From NCBI RefSeq assembly GCF_008727815.1, contig NZ_CP044230.1:1844001-1908000 (forward strand): a stretch of DNA of 64,000 nt, in the 5' to 3' direction. The DNA comes from Streptococcus sp. LPB0220. Lineage in GTDB: Bacteria; Bacillota; Bacilli; Lactobacillales; Streptococcaceae. The notes below the pieces were generated by a model. That model was not told where the DNA came from. It searched no databases and worked only from the letters and a program-made list of their open reading frames with translations. Every line of letters begins with the position of its first letter. Position 1 is the stretch's first letter. Below are positions 18,546-27,928 of the stretch, in pieces. The position numbers were made by a program, and so were the translations under genes.

Positions 18546-19227
18546 CACAGACCACCCCCACAAAACAGCCGATCAAGGTCGCAGCTAACACTGCTAGAGG
18601 TTGCGAAACAAAAAAGAGTAAGAGAAAGAAACTCACTGCTACTGCTAACAGCACCATGAGCATGGTCTTGGTCTTTTCTGTTAGTTGCATTCCTTGAAAC
18701 TGGGCTGCAAAAATCCCAATAAACATAGCCACTAAGGCAAAATCAAGCCCAAAAGCCTTTGGATCAGGTAGGAGAGATCCCAGAGCTGTTCCGATAACCG
18801 TCGCACTGATCCAAGCCACATAGCCTACTAGATTGTTCCCATGCATCCAAGGAACTGTAATGGTATCCGTCTTTAACTTCTCACTCAAGTAGACCCCATA
18901 ACTCTCATCGGTCAGGAGACTTCCAATCCCAATGGTATGAGCAAGGCTCGCATCCTTAAAATCCGTGGACGTATGCAGACTCATCAACATATTCCGGAGA
19001 TTGATCAAACACACCGTCAAGGCCATATTCAGAATCGAAGAGTGGGCCGCAATCAGAGAGAGCATCGCAAACTGAGCTGCCCCAGCATAGACCAAGACAC
19101 TCATCAAGGCCATCTCCAAAGGAGAAAGATAGGGAGACGCCACCACACCGCAAGCTAGGCCAATACTGATATAGCCCAAAGCAGTCGGTAGCGCGTCCCT
19201 CACCCCCTGCCAAAAATCTTTTTCCAC
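18532..19227 (-). CDS. azlC: AzlC family branched-chain amino acid exporter subunit
   Basis: The 231-residue protein has the AzlC signature ALPTALGYISIGLACGVVA near residues 10-28 and about six membrane segments. The start is a GTG at 19227 with AGGAG seven bases upstream. A TGTTATAAT extended -10 lies at about 19258-19266 on the minus strand. The pair azlC-azlD forms one transcript; specificity beyond the family is not visible. Confidence 0.9.
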   Translation of the reverse strand: MEKDFWQGVRDALPTALGYISIGLACGVVASPYLSPLEMALMSVLVYAGAAQFAMLSLIAAHSSILNMALTVCLINLRNMLMSLHTSTDFKDASLAHTIGIGSLLTDESYGVYLSEKLKTDTITVPWMHGNNLVGYVAWISATVIGTALGSLLPDPKAFGLDFALVAMFIGIFAAQFQGMQLTEKTKTMLMVLLAVAVSFFLLLFFVSQPLAVLAATLIGCFVGVVCDARE

Positions 19228-19336
19228 TCTCTCACTCCTTTCTGAATCATTGACCTCTATTATAACACAAGAAAAAAAGTTGAAAAGGGACCAATGAGAG
19301 AGAATGGATAAGCCTCGATATATTTCTATCTCTCCC

Positions 19337-19924
19337 CTAATGATTCACTTTTAAATCCGACATCTCTAATGACATCTTTTCTTCTTGTGTCATGCTCTCG
19401 ACAATTTGTTTTTGCTCGCTGGATATTGGCAAGATCAAAATCGTAGCAGATTGATCCGGCAATGCTCCACTGTCACTAATTTTATAGCCAATCCGTTGAT
19501 GTTGATAAATGAATTGCCCATCATATTTCCAATTTAATGAAAAGTCAAAATCCTTATCAATTTGAAATCCAGCTTTGTTAATCAATAGAAAAACGGCATA
19601 TTCTTGTTGATTAGATGAGAAAGTTGCTCCAGTATAGTTGATCGATAGGCTTCCTTTATTTCCAAGTTCTGGATGTTCCTTGGTTAATTTCTTCCCTAAT
19701 TCAATTACATTTGATTCTTTTCCTTCATACTGTGGTCCCACCACAAACTGCAAGCCTTTTTCATTTTTAACAGTTGAAGACTCTTTTGAAATCTGCTCCG
19801 TTTTGCTCTGCGAAGAATCTTTTGATTCCTGTCGAGACTGGACGCATGCTGTTAATGATAGAAGCGCTACTAACAAAACGATCGTTTTTTCATCATTTCT
19901 ACTCCTTTTTCTTGTCCATTTCAT
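19337..19924 (-). CDS. Uncharacterised lipoprotein, last gene of accessory cluster, probable 5' frameshift
   Basis: The frame as read gives 195 residues beginning MKWTRKRSRNDEKTIVLLVALLSLTAC. The hydrophobic stretch and LTAC lipobox are those of a lipoprotein, but the first ten residues are odd and come from reading through a ribosome site (AAAGGAG). That site sits five bases before ATGATG at 19891-19896, which is out of frame by one base: with seven instead of six A at 19885-19890 the protein would start MMKKTIVLLVALLSLTAC. The mature part has no motif I recognise. It follows the DUF443-like gene by one base. Either a base was lost (mutation or read error) or initiation really is at 19924. 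Confidence 0.65.
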   Translation of the reverse strand: MKWTRKRSRNDEKTIVLLVALLSLTACVQSRQESKDSSQSKTEQISKESSTVKNEKGLQFVVGPQYEGKESNVIELGKKLTKEHPELGNKGSLSINYTGATFSSNQQEYAVFLLINKAGFQIDKDFDFSLNWKYDGQFIYQHQRIGYKISDSGALPDQSATILILPISSEQKQIVESMTQEEKMSLEMSDLKVNH

Positions 19925-19925
19925 T

Positions 19926-20594
19926 CTAGTTACTTTTTTCGATGACTATCTCTTCTACACTATCAAACTGTAAATTCCCTGTTTTAGCTCCTAAAAGAAC
20001 TGGAACTTTACCAAATTCAAAGGTCAATAGAAAAGCCGTAAGAATACCGCCTATCACCAAAAAGATCCCCTCTTGTCCATTATTGTTGAATAAATACATG
20101 GCTAAACAGGCCAGTAAGACAACATTTAATAGATGGGCATCAAAAATTTGCTTTCTTTCTGGTATCGGCTTGAAAGTCACCCTGTATCTCTTCCTCGCTG
20201 TAGGAAATAGATTCTTAACTTTTTTACGAGCCTTTGCTATAGAAAATCGAAAGAACGCAAAAGATATAAGCATGGCAACCATGAATAAGACCATCTTTAG
20301 AAAAATTTGCTGACTAATATCATACTCACTGAATAGATTTTGTAAGAGTCTATAAACCACTCCAACAAATGGCTGGACTATAATGGCTGCTGTCCCTCCT
20401 TTTATTTTATTGATGGGTGTGCCTGGAATTTCAACTTTTTTATTTACTTCCATCATCTCAACAGTGATAGCTTCCGTTGGCATCCCCCAATAATAGAGCT
20501 TAGGCTTCATGGTACTAGCATCTAACAGAAATTTTTTGCCATTGTACTCTACCAGTTGGTGACAGAAAATACTTGTTTCTTTATATTCTAACAT
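19926..20594 (-). CDS. DUF443-like multi-pass membrane protein
   Basis: The 222-residue protein has a short soluble start (QLVEYNGKKFLLDAS, about residues 13-27) and then about five hydrophobic segments in two groups separated by a basic loop (FSIAKARKKVKNLF, about residues 117-130). This layout is that of the DUF443 'tandem five-TM' proteins of staphylococci; one of these, TsaI, protects against a type VII secreted toxin. The match is by eye and moderate. The preceding membrane gene (21644-22189) shares the layout, so the two look like paralogues. No function is claimed. Confidence 0.5.
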   Translation of the reverse strand: MLEYKETSIFCHQLVEYNGKKFLLDASTMKPKLYYWGMPTEAITVEMMEVNKKVEIPGTPINKIKGGTAAIIVQPFVGVVYRLLQNLFSEYDISQQIFLKMVLFMVAMLISFAFFRFSIAKARKKVKNLFPTARKRYRVTFKPIPERKQIFDAHLLNVVLLACLAMYLFNNNGQEGIFLVIGGILTAFLLTFEFGKVPVLLGAKTGNLQFDSVEEIVIEKSN

Positions 20595-20688
20595 CCTATT
20601 TACTTCCTACATGCTTTCAACATAGCGTCCTAGACGGTACTAACCTGATCAAATCCAGCTTTCTTCTCCCAACCTTCCAGATGAGGCT

Positions 20689-21606
20689 TTACTCAGCCAA
20701 TTCACCACCTTTTCCATTGTAGTATTGTTTAAACTCATCATAAGAACGAATTTCATGTTCTTGACCATCTATTGAGTACCGAGCTTCAATTTTTACACCA
20801 GGTAAGGTGTCCTGTCCTTTAGGTGCAAACCAGTGAAGAAGAGTATCAAACCATTCCTTACTACTTAACAACTGTAATCTAGGTTCAATCCAGTACTCAC
20901 CACTCAACATTTTCTCTTTGAATTCCGGATAAATTACAAATAAATTGATATCTGTATTTACATTCTTAGCCTGTTTCTGAAATTTAAATCCTGCTTGAAG
21001 GTCAAAACCGGTATTCTTATCGATTAATTCCATTAAATTTGTATAGTCTATTATTTTTTCCTTAACTGCACTGCCCTCTGGGATGGCATATTTGCTATAG
21101 TATTTCTGTTCATCCAACTTGTAATAAATATTTTTCCCATTTCCAATACTACGTTCCATTGCGCTACGAGAATCAAAATAGATTAGATCTACAACACTTA
21201 CTCCACTATTAACATTTATTTGATAATCATAAATAAAGGCTTTTGGTGCTGTCTTACGAATCTCATCTAAAGCATTTACGGTTGTTTCTTTAAAATGATT
21301 GTCAATCTCGTAATATCGGAATCCGACATACTCCCATTTTATTCTGTCATCGGTTTTTACATAGTCAAAACCAACCAGATACTTCCCATCAACCAAGGTC
21401 AGATCCTTACTCAAAACAAATTGATTTTTCTCACCAAATAGCTGAACATCCTTGAGATTCCCTTCATGAATGATTTTTGTTGAGCTAGGTCTCTTTTCGA
21501 TAGGTTTTTTCTTAGTCTCTGAAGGTTTAAAATAAAACACCAAACCAACTATAACACCCAATATGAAAACCAGTTTCAAACTTAAAATTTTTTTCAATAC
21601 ATCCAC
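20689..21606 (-). CDS. Uncharacterised membrane-anchored extracytoplasmic protein
   Basis: The 305-residue protein begins with one membrane anchor (residues 9-26, LKLVFILGVIVGLVFYF) followed by a Lys/Pro-rich linker and a soluble domain that should face outside. There is no lipobox cysteine. The extreme C-terminus SYDEFKQYYNGKGGE is shared in pattern with the end of the lipoprotein at 22241-23215 (QFDEIQKYYNGKSFSY), which suggests common ancestry of the two tails. No catalytic motif was seen. It is the third gene in a same-strand run of five, with 94 bases before the next gene. Confidence 0.6.
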   Translation of the reverse strand: MDVLKKILSLKLVFILGVIVGLVFYFKPSETKKKPIEKRPSSTKIIHEGNLKDVQLFGEKNQFVLSKDLTLVDGKYLVGFDYVKTDDRIKWEYVGFRYYEIDNHFKETTVNALDEIRKTAPKAFIYDYQINVNSGVSVVDLIYFDSRSAMERSIGNGKNIYYKLDEQKYYSKYAIPEGSAVKEKIIDYTNLMELIDKNTGFDLQAGFKFQKQAKNVNTDINLFVIYPEFKEKMLSGEYWIEPRLQLLSSKEWFDTLLHWFAPKGQDTLPGVKIEARYSIDGQEHEIRSYDEFKQYYNGKGGELAE

Positions 21607-21643
21607 CTACTTTTCAAAATCCTCTTGACCATCAGAGATTTTC

Positions 21644-22189
21644 TTACTTACCATTTTCCACTTCTTGAGATATGATCTCTATCATATAAGGCCATTTGGA
21701 TAATTGGTAATCAAATTTAAACATAAATATCACTAAAAAACTAATGAGCAAAAAGAGGACTGCAATGGTTTCATTGCCAATCACAAACAAAAGAATCGCG
21801 GCTACAGTTAGGAGTCTAAAAAGATTAAGGATACAGGTGAAGTACACCCTTCGTCTCTTCAAGGAACTGATCAATTTTTTTCCTTGATCCTCCTCTAACT
21901 TGGATGGCTGTAATTTCAGACTCGCATGGTAATATCGAATGATCCACGCCGCAAGAAAGTAGGAGAAGACACCTAAAATTGGAATCGTTCCAAGTCGTAC
22001 CAACTGATTGTCAAATATTCCAGCCTCCGCTAATCCATCCGAAATTTTGTTGATAATAAATAATGTAATAGGGAGCAGTACATAAGACCAGTAGTTAAGA
22101 GAAGATGTCTCTTCTAGTATGACTTTTTCCTCCCAATCAAAATGGAAATTCTTGTTCTCCCATATTCCTAAATTAATCATTGTTTGCAT
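21644..22189 (-). CDS. Multi-pass membrane protein, paralogue of the DUF443-like gene
   Basis: The 181-residue protein has about four hydrophobic segments: two near residues 37-82, a basic loop (LKLQPSKLEEDQGKKLISSLKRRR), then two near residues 115-155. This repeats the pattern of the gene at 19926-20594 but lacks most of its soluble N-terminus. The family call is therefore weaker. It lies between two extracytoplasmic proteins in the cluster. Confidence 0.5.
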   Translation of the reverse strand: MQTMINLGIWENKNFHFDWEEKVILEETSSLNYWSYVLLPITLFIINKISDGLAEAGIFDNQLVRLGTIPILGVFSYFLAAWIIRYYHASLKLQPSKLEEDQGKKLISSLKRRRVYFTCILNLFRLLTVAAILLFVIGNETIAVLFLLISFLVIFMFKFDYQLSKWPYMIEIISQEVENGK

Positions 22190-22240
22190 AACAACCTCTT
22201 TTTCACTCTCCTTGTATGTTTTCTAAAAATTCTCTCAGTA

Positions 22241-23215
22241 TCAATATGAAAAAGATTTACCGTTATAATACTTTTGAATCTCGTCGAACTGAGAGATTTT
22301 CGTATCCTTATTTTCTATACTCAGTTCTTTAGGTAGGTAAGCATGATCGTACACAGAAGAACCTAATTTAAGAAATTCTGATTCAAGATCTATCAATTCT
22401 TTTCCATTCGTAATGGCACCATTCTCAGAATTGATCACTTTATACGCAAAACCTTCTGGTTTTGAAAAGAGTTTAAATGCTGTCGGATAAGATGCTCTTA
22501 AATTGATATCCCCTTTGAAAGATTTTTCCTTCCAAAAATAATTATCAAACGGAAGAACTCCAGCAGTGTAGCCTTTACGGGTAGAAATGGAGAGATACAC
22601 TCTATTTTTCTCATTAACTTCTTCTTCCGTTATTTCTTTATCGATTTTAAGGGTTTTAAGATTAAGCAAGAAATAACGTGACTGAGTTTGCTTCATAATT
22701 TTAATGATAGCGTAGTCATTCCCATTCATTTTTCGAAGAGTAGGGAAAGGACTATAGAGCTCAAAATCATCGTTTTTTACATACTCCACCATCATCTTCC
22801 AAAGATCGACTTCCTTTCGTTTCGCCTTACTCCCTGTCAAATCATAAATCTCTAAATGGGCAAATTCATCTGATTTCATTTTTTTCGATGGAATAATACC
22901 TCTTACTCTGTTCCTTTGTCTAACCAAATAATTAGAGTTCACCTCAACCCAATCTGATGAATCAGGAGACTTCAAAGATTTCTTCCGTTCTTTTTCATCA
23001 AACTTCCATTCGACCACAAGCCCATTTTTTGCATGGATAAATTGAAAGTCTTTAATATCAGATTTCGCATTATAGACCGAGAATTCGTAAGACTCTTTAT
23101 CTTTGTCACTTTTTTCAATTTTCTTTTTTGATTCACATCCTGCAACCAGTAGCAAACAGACAGCAAAGACAAGAATCGTACCAATTCTATATTTATAGCT
23201 CTTCTCTTTCTTCAT
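22241..23215 (-). CDS. Uncharacterised lipoprotein, first gene of accessory cluster
   Basis: The 324-residue protein has a lipoprotein signal (FAVCLLLVAGCESKKK, Cys27) and a lysine-rich soluble domain without a motif I know. The C-terminus FDEIQKYYNGKSF matches the tail of the protein at 20689-21606. The ATG at 23215 is preferred over in-frame starts at 23242 and further up because the signal peptide begins there and a promoter (TTGCGA/TATGAT, 23250-23278) lies above it. The tsa operon ends just upstream at its own terminator, so this gene begins a new transcript. Confidence 0.65.
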   Translation of the reverse strand: MKKEKSYKYRIGTILVFAVCLLLVAGCESKKKIEKSDKDKESYEFSVYNAKSDIKDFQFIHAKNGLVVEWKFDEKERKKSLKSPDSSDWVEVNSNYLVRQRNRVRGIIPSKKMKSDEFAHLEIYDLTGSKAKRKEVDLWKMMVEYVKNDDFELYSPFPTLRKMNGNDYAIIKIMKQTQSRYFLLNLKTLKIDKEITEEEVNEKNRVYLSISTRKGYTAGVLPFDNYFWKEKSFKGDINLRASYPTAFKLFSKPEGFAYKVINSENGAITNGKELIDLESEFLKLGSSVYDHAYLPKELSIENKDTKISQFDEIQKYYNGKSFSY

Positions 23216-23249
23216 ATCTATTCTCTTCCACCTCAGTTTCATTCCTTCT

Positions 23250-23278
23250 ATCATACCGAATTTTCTTTCACCTCGCAA
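23250..23278 (-). promoter_or_regulatory. Promoter of the accessory cluster
   Basis: On the minus strand TTGCGA (23273-23278) and TATGAT (23250-23255) are 17 bases apart. Confidence 0.55.
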
Positions 23279-23306
23279 ATCCGCTACTAGTTGGTGAGAT
23301 TCCAGC

Positions 23307-23340
23307 AAAAAAGCCATTGGACCTTGCACATCCAATTGGC
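23307..23340 (-). terminator. Terminator of the tsaB-rimI-tsaD operon
   Basis: Read leftward, GCCAATTGGA pairs with TCCAATGGC (one bulged base), followed by six T. It starts ten bases after the tsaD stop. Confidence 0.75.
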
Positions 23341-23349
23341 TCCTTTTTC

Positions 23350-24360
23350 TTATTCAATTCCTTCAAAGGCCAAGCTTGGTTTGGCATTGAGGTCCCAGCC
23401 TGCGAAGTTTTCTTTGTTCCATTCACTAACGCTAGCATAGGCAATCATCCCTGCATTGTCCCCGCAGAGACGCAGAGGCGGAATGATGACCTTAACATCC
23501 GTGATGTCAGAAGCCAAGCGTTCACGGAGACCTTGGTTGGCTGCGACCCCACCCGCAACGACTAGAGTCTTGACTGGATATTTCTCCAAAGCCTTCTTGG
23601 TCTTGGCCATGAGAATGTCTAAGACGGCTGCTTGGAAACTCGCTGACAGGTCCGCATTAGAGAGACTTTCCCCTTTTTGCTGGGCATTGTGGTGCAGATT
23701 GATAAAGGCCGATTTGAGCCCTGAAAAAGAAAATTCCAGATTGTCTTCTTTGATCATGGCCCGTGGAAAATCATAAATATCAGCCCCTTGGTGGGCTAGC
23801 TGATCAATCTCACGTCCTGCTGGATAGGTCAAGCCCATCACGCGCCCGACCTTGTCATAAGCCTCTCCTACAGCGTCATCACGGGTCTCTCCGACGATCT
23901 TATAATCCCCCGCTTCACTGACATAGACCAACTCGGTATGTCCTCCACTCACCAGCAAGGCTAAGAGCGGAAATTCTAAGGGCTCGACGCTTTGAGCGGC
24001 CATCAAGTGCCCTGCCATATGATTGACTGGAATCAAAGGGAGTCCATGCGCCCAGGCAAAGGCCTTAGCTGCAGCCAAGCCGACTAAAAGAGCCCCAACC
24101 AGGCCTGGGCCGTAAGTAACGGCTACAGCAGTGACCTCGTCTTCTGTGATGCCGGCTTCTTCTAGGGCTTCTTCAATACATGCCGTGATGACTTCCACAT
24201 GGTGACGAGAGGCTACCTCAGGCACTACTCCACCAAAACGCTTGTGACTTTCGATTTGACTGGCAATGACATTGGATAAGAGTTGGTCGTCATTTTTCAA
24301 GACAGCCACGCTGGTCTCATCACACGATGTCTCAAAAGCCAAAATATATCTATCTTTCAT
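23350..24360 (-). CDS. tsaD: tRNA N6-adenosine threonylcarbamoyltransferase
   Basis: TsaD transfers threonylcarbamoyl to A37 of tRNAs that read ANN codons, working with TsaB and TsaE. The 336-residue length is standard. It opens [16 protein letters not shown], and the metal-binding pair is His114/His118 (VNHMAGH). The late [13 protein letters not shown] is the family nucleotide-binding motif. Its ATG overlaps rimI by 11 bases. Confidence 0.97.
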   Translation of the reverse strand: MKDRYILAFETSCDETSVAVLKNDDQLLSNVIASQIESHKRFGGVVPEVASRHHVEVITACIEEALEEAGITEDEVTAVAVTYGPGLVGALLVGLAAAKAFAWAHGLPLIPVNHMAGHLMAAQSVEPLEFPLLALLVSGGHTELVYVSEAGDYKIVGETRDDAVGEAYDKVGRVMGLTYPAGREIDQLAHQGADIYDFPRAMIKEDNLEFSFSGLKSAFINLHHNAQQKGESLSNADLSASFQAAVLDILMAKTKKALEKYPVKTLVVAGGVAANQGLRERLASDITDVKVIIPPLRLCGDNAGMIAYASVSEWNKENFAGWDLNAKPSLAFEGIE

Positions 24361-24787
24361 TTGGGTTCCTCTTCATGATCACGGCATCCTCTATCGGATC
24401 GTGATAGTAGTTTTTCCTCCGTGCAATTTCTTCAAAATGCATTTTTTTGTATAGGCCTTGGGCCGGTTGATTGGACACGCGCACTTCTAAGAAAATCTCT
24501 TTTTGGTCCGGCAACTGCGCGAGTAACTGCTGAGCTAGGCCTCGGCCCTGAAAGGCGCGCTTGACCGCAATCTGCAAAACCTCTGCTTCATAGAGAGTAT
24601 CTTGAATGGCGACAAACCCAAGGACTTGTCCCTCATCCACAGCTAGGAAATAGGAGATCGATTCCTGCTCTAAATCGGCTTCGATCTGCTCCAACTTCCA
24701 GGGACTAGCTTCATAGACATCTTCCATCACAGAGAGAATAGCGGCTGCATCCTGAATTCGCCCCTTTTTGATTTCTACTTTGATCAT
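24350..24787 (-). CDS. rimI: RimI-type GNAT N-acetyltransferase
   Basis: The 145-residue protein has the GNAT acetyl-CoA site ([19 protein letters not shown], about residues 71-89) and the conserved [24 protein letters not shown]-terminal motif (only part quoted here: [13 protein letters not shown]). RimI acetylates the N-terminal alanine of ribosomal protein S18; in streptococci the target is inferred from family. It overlaps tsaB by four bases (ATGA) and tsaD by eleven. Confidence 0.92.
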   Translation of the reverse strand: MIKVEIKKGRIQDAAAILSVMEDVYEASPWKLEQIEADLEQESISYFLAVDEGQVLGFVAIQDTLYEAEVLQIAVKRAFQGRGLAQQLLAQLPDQKEIFLEVRVSNQPAQGLYKKMHFEEIARRKNYYHDPIEDAVIMKRNPNER

Positions 24788-25467
24788 AGACGCTTGATGT
24801 AGGAGGTCGTTGTTTCCGTGTGGTCTTTGAGCCAGTTTTCCTCCGCTTCGACCCGTTTGAGATAATTGGGGACAAAATCATGGAGGCTAGCAGGTACTTG
24901 TTTGAGGCCGAGACGTCCGATTTTCACTGCATCTGGCAGTGTTTCAGAGCAAGTAGCACTTGGCAGGCTAGAGGCAATCTGCTCCTTAAAAGCCGTGACC
25001 TCTCCGACAAAGGTGACCTGCTCACTCGTTGCTGCACGCTCTAGGACTTCCTCAAATGGAAAATGCCCTTCTGGCGCGACCAGCTGATCTCCTTGGTAAA
25101 AACCCGCATAGACGTTGTTCCGACGGGCATCCATGACAGGTACTACCAAACCTTCTAGATCATCCGGCACTAGGGCTAAGAGGCTTGAAACCCCGACCAA
25201 TTCAATCCCTAAAGTATGAGCCAAGGTCTTTGCGGTTGCGACTGCAATGCGCAGCCCAGTATAGCTCCCAGGACCTTCTGCCACCACGATGCGGTCCAAG
25301 TCCTTGGGTGTCAAGTCGATTTGTTGCATCAAAAAATCGATGACCGGCATCAAGGTGATACTATGATTCTTTTTAATGGTTAAAGTTGTTTCTGCAAGTA
25401 GAGTCTCATCTTCTAAAATCGCTACAGAAAGAGCCTTACTCGAGGTATCAAATGCTAATAATTTCAT
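24784..25467 (-). CDS. tsaB: tRNA threonylcarbamoyladenosine biosynthesis protein TsaB
   Basis: TsaB is the inactive TsaD paralogue that nucleates the TsaBDE complex. The 227-residue protein starts MKLLAFDTSSKALSVAIL and has the GPGSYTGLRIAVATAKTLA motif at about residues 70-88. It is the first gene of tsaB-rimI-tsaD, with AGAGGAG upstream of the ATG, and is divergent from rpoY. Confidence 0.95.
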   Translation of the reverse strand: MKLLAFDTSSKALSVAILEDETLLAETTLTIKKNHSITLMPVIDFLMQQIDLTPKDLDRIVVAEGPGSYTGLRIAVATAKTLAHTLGIELVGVSSLLALVPDDLEGLVVPVMDARRNNVYAGFYQGDQLVAPEGHFPFEEVLERAATSEQVTFVGEVTAFKEQIASSLPSATCSETLPDAVKIGRLGLKQVPASLHDFVPNYLKRVEAEENWLKDHTETTTSYIKRL

Positions 25468-25620
25468 TTCCTACTCCTCTTGAACTGGATTATATTATAC
25501 TACAAATTCCCTTCAAATCCCAGCGAAACTTTCCCTTAGAGTGCAGGATTTTCATATCCAAAACCTCTCAAAAGCTTCTCTATTATAGGTCTTTGCCTCT
25601 CTGACTTTTCCAGTCTATCT

Positions 25621-25722
25621 TTTACTTACAGGCGAATTTATGATATAATGATAATTAATTGTATCGAATCAGGTCCACTAGTTGCGAGTAGAAAACTCTA
25701 GTGATTGCACTCCTTCGCAGCT
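25621..25722 (+). promoter_or_regulatory. Promoter and structured leader of rpoY-rnjA
   Basis: An extended -10 (TGATATAAT, 25641-25649) with a weak TTTACT 17 bases upstream gives a transcript from about 25656 and a leader of about 104 bases. Two stems compete in it: ACTAG (25677-25681) with CTAGT (25698-25702), and AGTTGCGA (25680-25687) with TCGCAGCT (25715-25722). Confidence 0.55.
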
Positions 25723-25759
25723 AACAAATAGACCGAAATAATGAAAGGAAAATTACTTC

Positions 25760-25990
25760 ATGATTTACAAAGTTTTTTATCAGGAAACAAAAGAACGGAA
25801 CCCTCGTCGTGAAACGACGCATGCACTTTATCTCGATATTGATGCACCGAATGAACGCGAAGGACGCATCCAAGCACGTCAATTGGTTGAAGCAAACACA
25901 GATTTCAACATTGAATTTATCACACCACTTTCTGAGCAACATCTTGCTTACGAGAAAGAGTCAGGTGCTTTTGAACTAACGGAGTACTAA
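25760..25990 (+). CDS. rpoY: RNA polymerase epsilon subunit
   Basis: The 76-residue protein matches the small epsilon subunit found in Firmicutes RNA polymerase (older name RpoE/YkzG, DUF1447). It starts [18 protein letters not shown] and ends in an ELTEY tail. It has GAAAGGAAA upstream and stands three bases ahead of rnjA, a pairing conserved across Bacillales and streptococci. Confidence 0.95.
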   Translation: MIYKVFYQETKERNPRRETTHALYLDIDAPNEREGRIQARQLVEANTDFNIEFITPLSEQHLAYEKESGAFELTEY

Positions 25991-25993
25991 TCC

Positions 25994-27676
25994 ATGGCTT
26001 ATACCTTAAAACCTGAAGAAGTTGGTGTATTTGCCATTGGTGGACTTGGAGAGATCGGAAAAAATACCTACGGGATCGAATACCAAGATGAAATCATCAT
26101 TGTCGATGCCGGGATCAAATTTCCAGAAGATGACCTCCTTGGGATCGACTATGTAATCCCAGATTACTCTTATATCGTTGACAATATCGATCGCGTCAAA
26201 GCGGTCCTCATTACCCACGGGCACGAAGACCACATCGGTGGGATTCCTTTCCTTTTGAAGCAAGCCAATGTCCCTATCTATGCTGGGCCTTTGGCGCTTG
26301 CCTTAATCCGTGGAAAATTAGAAGAGCATGGTCTTCTTCGTGATGCCAAACTCTACGAAATCAACCAAAACACTGAACTTCAATTTAAAAATCTTAAAGC
26401 AACCTTCTTCCGTACGACTCACTCGATTCCAGAACCTTTAGGGATTGTGATTCACACCCCTCAAGGAAAGATTGTTTGTACCGGAGACTTCAAATTCGAC
26501 TTCACACCTGTTGGGGAACCAGCTGACCTCCATCGTATGGCAGCTCTTGGAGAAGAAGGCGTTCTCTGCCTGCTTTCAGACTCAACCAACGCGGAAATCC
26601 CAACCTTTACCAACTCTGAAAAAGTGGTTGGCCAATCCATCATGAAGATCATCGAAGGGATCCACGGACGCATCATCTTTGCTTCCTTTGCTTCGAATAT
26701 CTTCCGTCTCCAACAAGCTGCTGAGGCTGCTGTCAAGACCGGTCGCAAGATCGTCGTCTTTGGACGCTCGATGGAAAAAGCCATCGTCAATGGAATCGAG
26801 CTTGGCTACATCAAGGTCCCCGCTGGAACCATTATCGAGCCAAATGAGATCAAAGACTATGCGGCCAATGAGATCCTGATCATGTGTACAGGAAGCCAAG
26901 GAGAGCCAATGGCAGCCCTCTCTCGGATTGCCAACGGAACGCACCGCCAAGTGCAACTCCAACCAGGAGATACTGTGATCTTCTCTTCTAGTCCAATTCC
27001 TGGAAATACAACCAGTGTGAATAAATTGATCAATACGATTTCTGAAGCGGGTGTAGAGGTCATTCACGGGAAGATCAACAATATCCATACTTCTGGACAC
27101 GGGGGGCAACAAGAACAAAAACTTATGCTCCGCTTGATCAAACCAAAATACTTCATGCCTGTCCATGGTGAATACCGGATGCAGAAGATCCACGCAGGAC
27201 TTGCGCGTGATTGCGGAGTGGAAAAAGACAATATCTACATCATGAGTAATGGTGATGTCCTCGCTCTTACAGCCAACTCTGCTCGGATCGCAGGAAGCTT
27301 TAACGCCCAAGATATATATGTCGATGGAAATCGTATCGGTGAAATCGGGGCTGCTGTCCTTCGTGACCGGAGAGACCTTTCCGAAGACGGTGTTGTGCTT
27401 GCTGTTGCGACTGTTGACTTCAAATCGAAGATGATACTGGCTGGACCAGACATCTTGAGCCGTGGTTTCATCTACATGCGTGAATCAGGAGATCTGATTC
27501 GTGAAAGCCAACGCATTCTCTTCAATGCTATTCGTATCACCTTGAAGAACAAAGATGCCAATATCCAAACCGTTAATGGTGCGATTGTTAATGCCCTTCG
27601 TCCATTCTTATACGAGAGCACGGAACGTGAACCTATCATTATCCCAATGATTCTCACACCAGATGACGAAAATTAA
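25994..27676 (+). CDS. rnjA: Ribonuclease J1
   Basis: RNase J1 has 5'-3' exonuclease and endonuclease activity in mRNA turnover and rRNA maturation. The 560-residue protein has the metallo-beta-lactamase core with HGHEDH (His75, His77, Asp79, His80), then the beta-CASP region with [16 protein letters not shown] and [11 protein letters not shown], and the late motif [15 protein letters not shown]. The C-terminal domain has the usual [18 protein letters not shown]. It is the second gene after rpoY and ends at a terminator. Confidence 0.97.
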   Translation: MAYTLKPEEVGVFAIGGLGEIGKNTYGIEYQDEIIIVDAGIKFPEDDLLGIDYVIPDYSYIVDNIDRVKAVLITHGHEDHIGGIPFLLKQANVPIYAGPLALALIRGKLEEHGLLRDAKLYEINQNTELQFKNLKATFFRTTHSIPEPLGIVIHTPQGKIVCTGDFKFDFTPVGEPADLHRMAALGEEGVLCLLSDSTNAEIPTFTNSEKVVGQSIMKIIEGIHGRIIFASFASNIFRLQQAAEAAVKTGRKIVVFGRSMEKAIVNGIELGYIKVPAGTIIEPNEIKDYAANEILIMCTGSQGEPMAALSRIANGTHRQVQLQPGDTVIFSSSPIPGNTTSVNKLINTISEAGVEVIHGKINNIHTSGHGGQQEQKLMLRLIKPKYFMPVHGEYRMQKIHAGLARDCGVEKDNIYIMSNGDVLALTANSARIAGSFNAQDIYVDGNRIGEIGAAVLRDRRDLSEDGVVLAVATVDFKSKMILAGPDILSRGFIYMRESGDLIRESQRILFNAIRITLKNKDANIQTVNGAIVNALRPFLYESTEREPIIIPMILTPDDEN

Positions 27677-27682
27677 AAAAAC

Positions 27683-27714
27683 AACCAGTTGAGACCACTG
27701 TTTCAACTGGTTTT
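27683..27714 (+). terminator. Terminator of rpoY-rnjA
   Basis: AACCAGTTGA (27683-27692) pairs with TCAACTGGTT (27703-27712), then TTTT. It lies six bases past the stop codon, in front of repeat copy B. Confidence 0.85.
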
Positions 27715-27734
27715 ATGATGACTTTTTGAGGATC

Positions 27735-27917
27735 AAAAAGAGAGTGGGACAGAAATCGGTAATTCGTTAGAATTCGATTTCGTCGTCCCACCTCCGCACA
27801 GTTGAGTAGGGCTGTAAAAGCTGATGAAATCAACGTAGTAGAGCCCACTCAACCACTGCGTCTTGCTCGACAATCCAAAAATAATTGAGAGGCTAGGACT
27901 TTTGTCCCAGCCTCTTT
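27735..27917. repeat. Three-hairpin intergenic repeat, copy B
   Basis: It differs from copy A (9017-9200) at only a handful of positions over about 180 bases, and the same three hairpins are kept. It again sits between convergent genes, rnjA and glnA, with its third hairpin close to the glnA stop at 27929 where it can act as terminator for that gene. Confidence 0.85.
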
Positions 27918-27928
27918 ACTCTTGTTTC

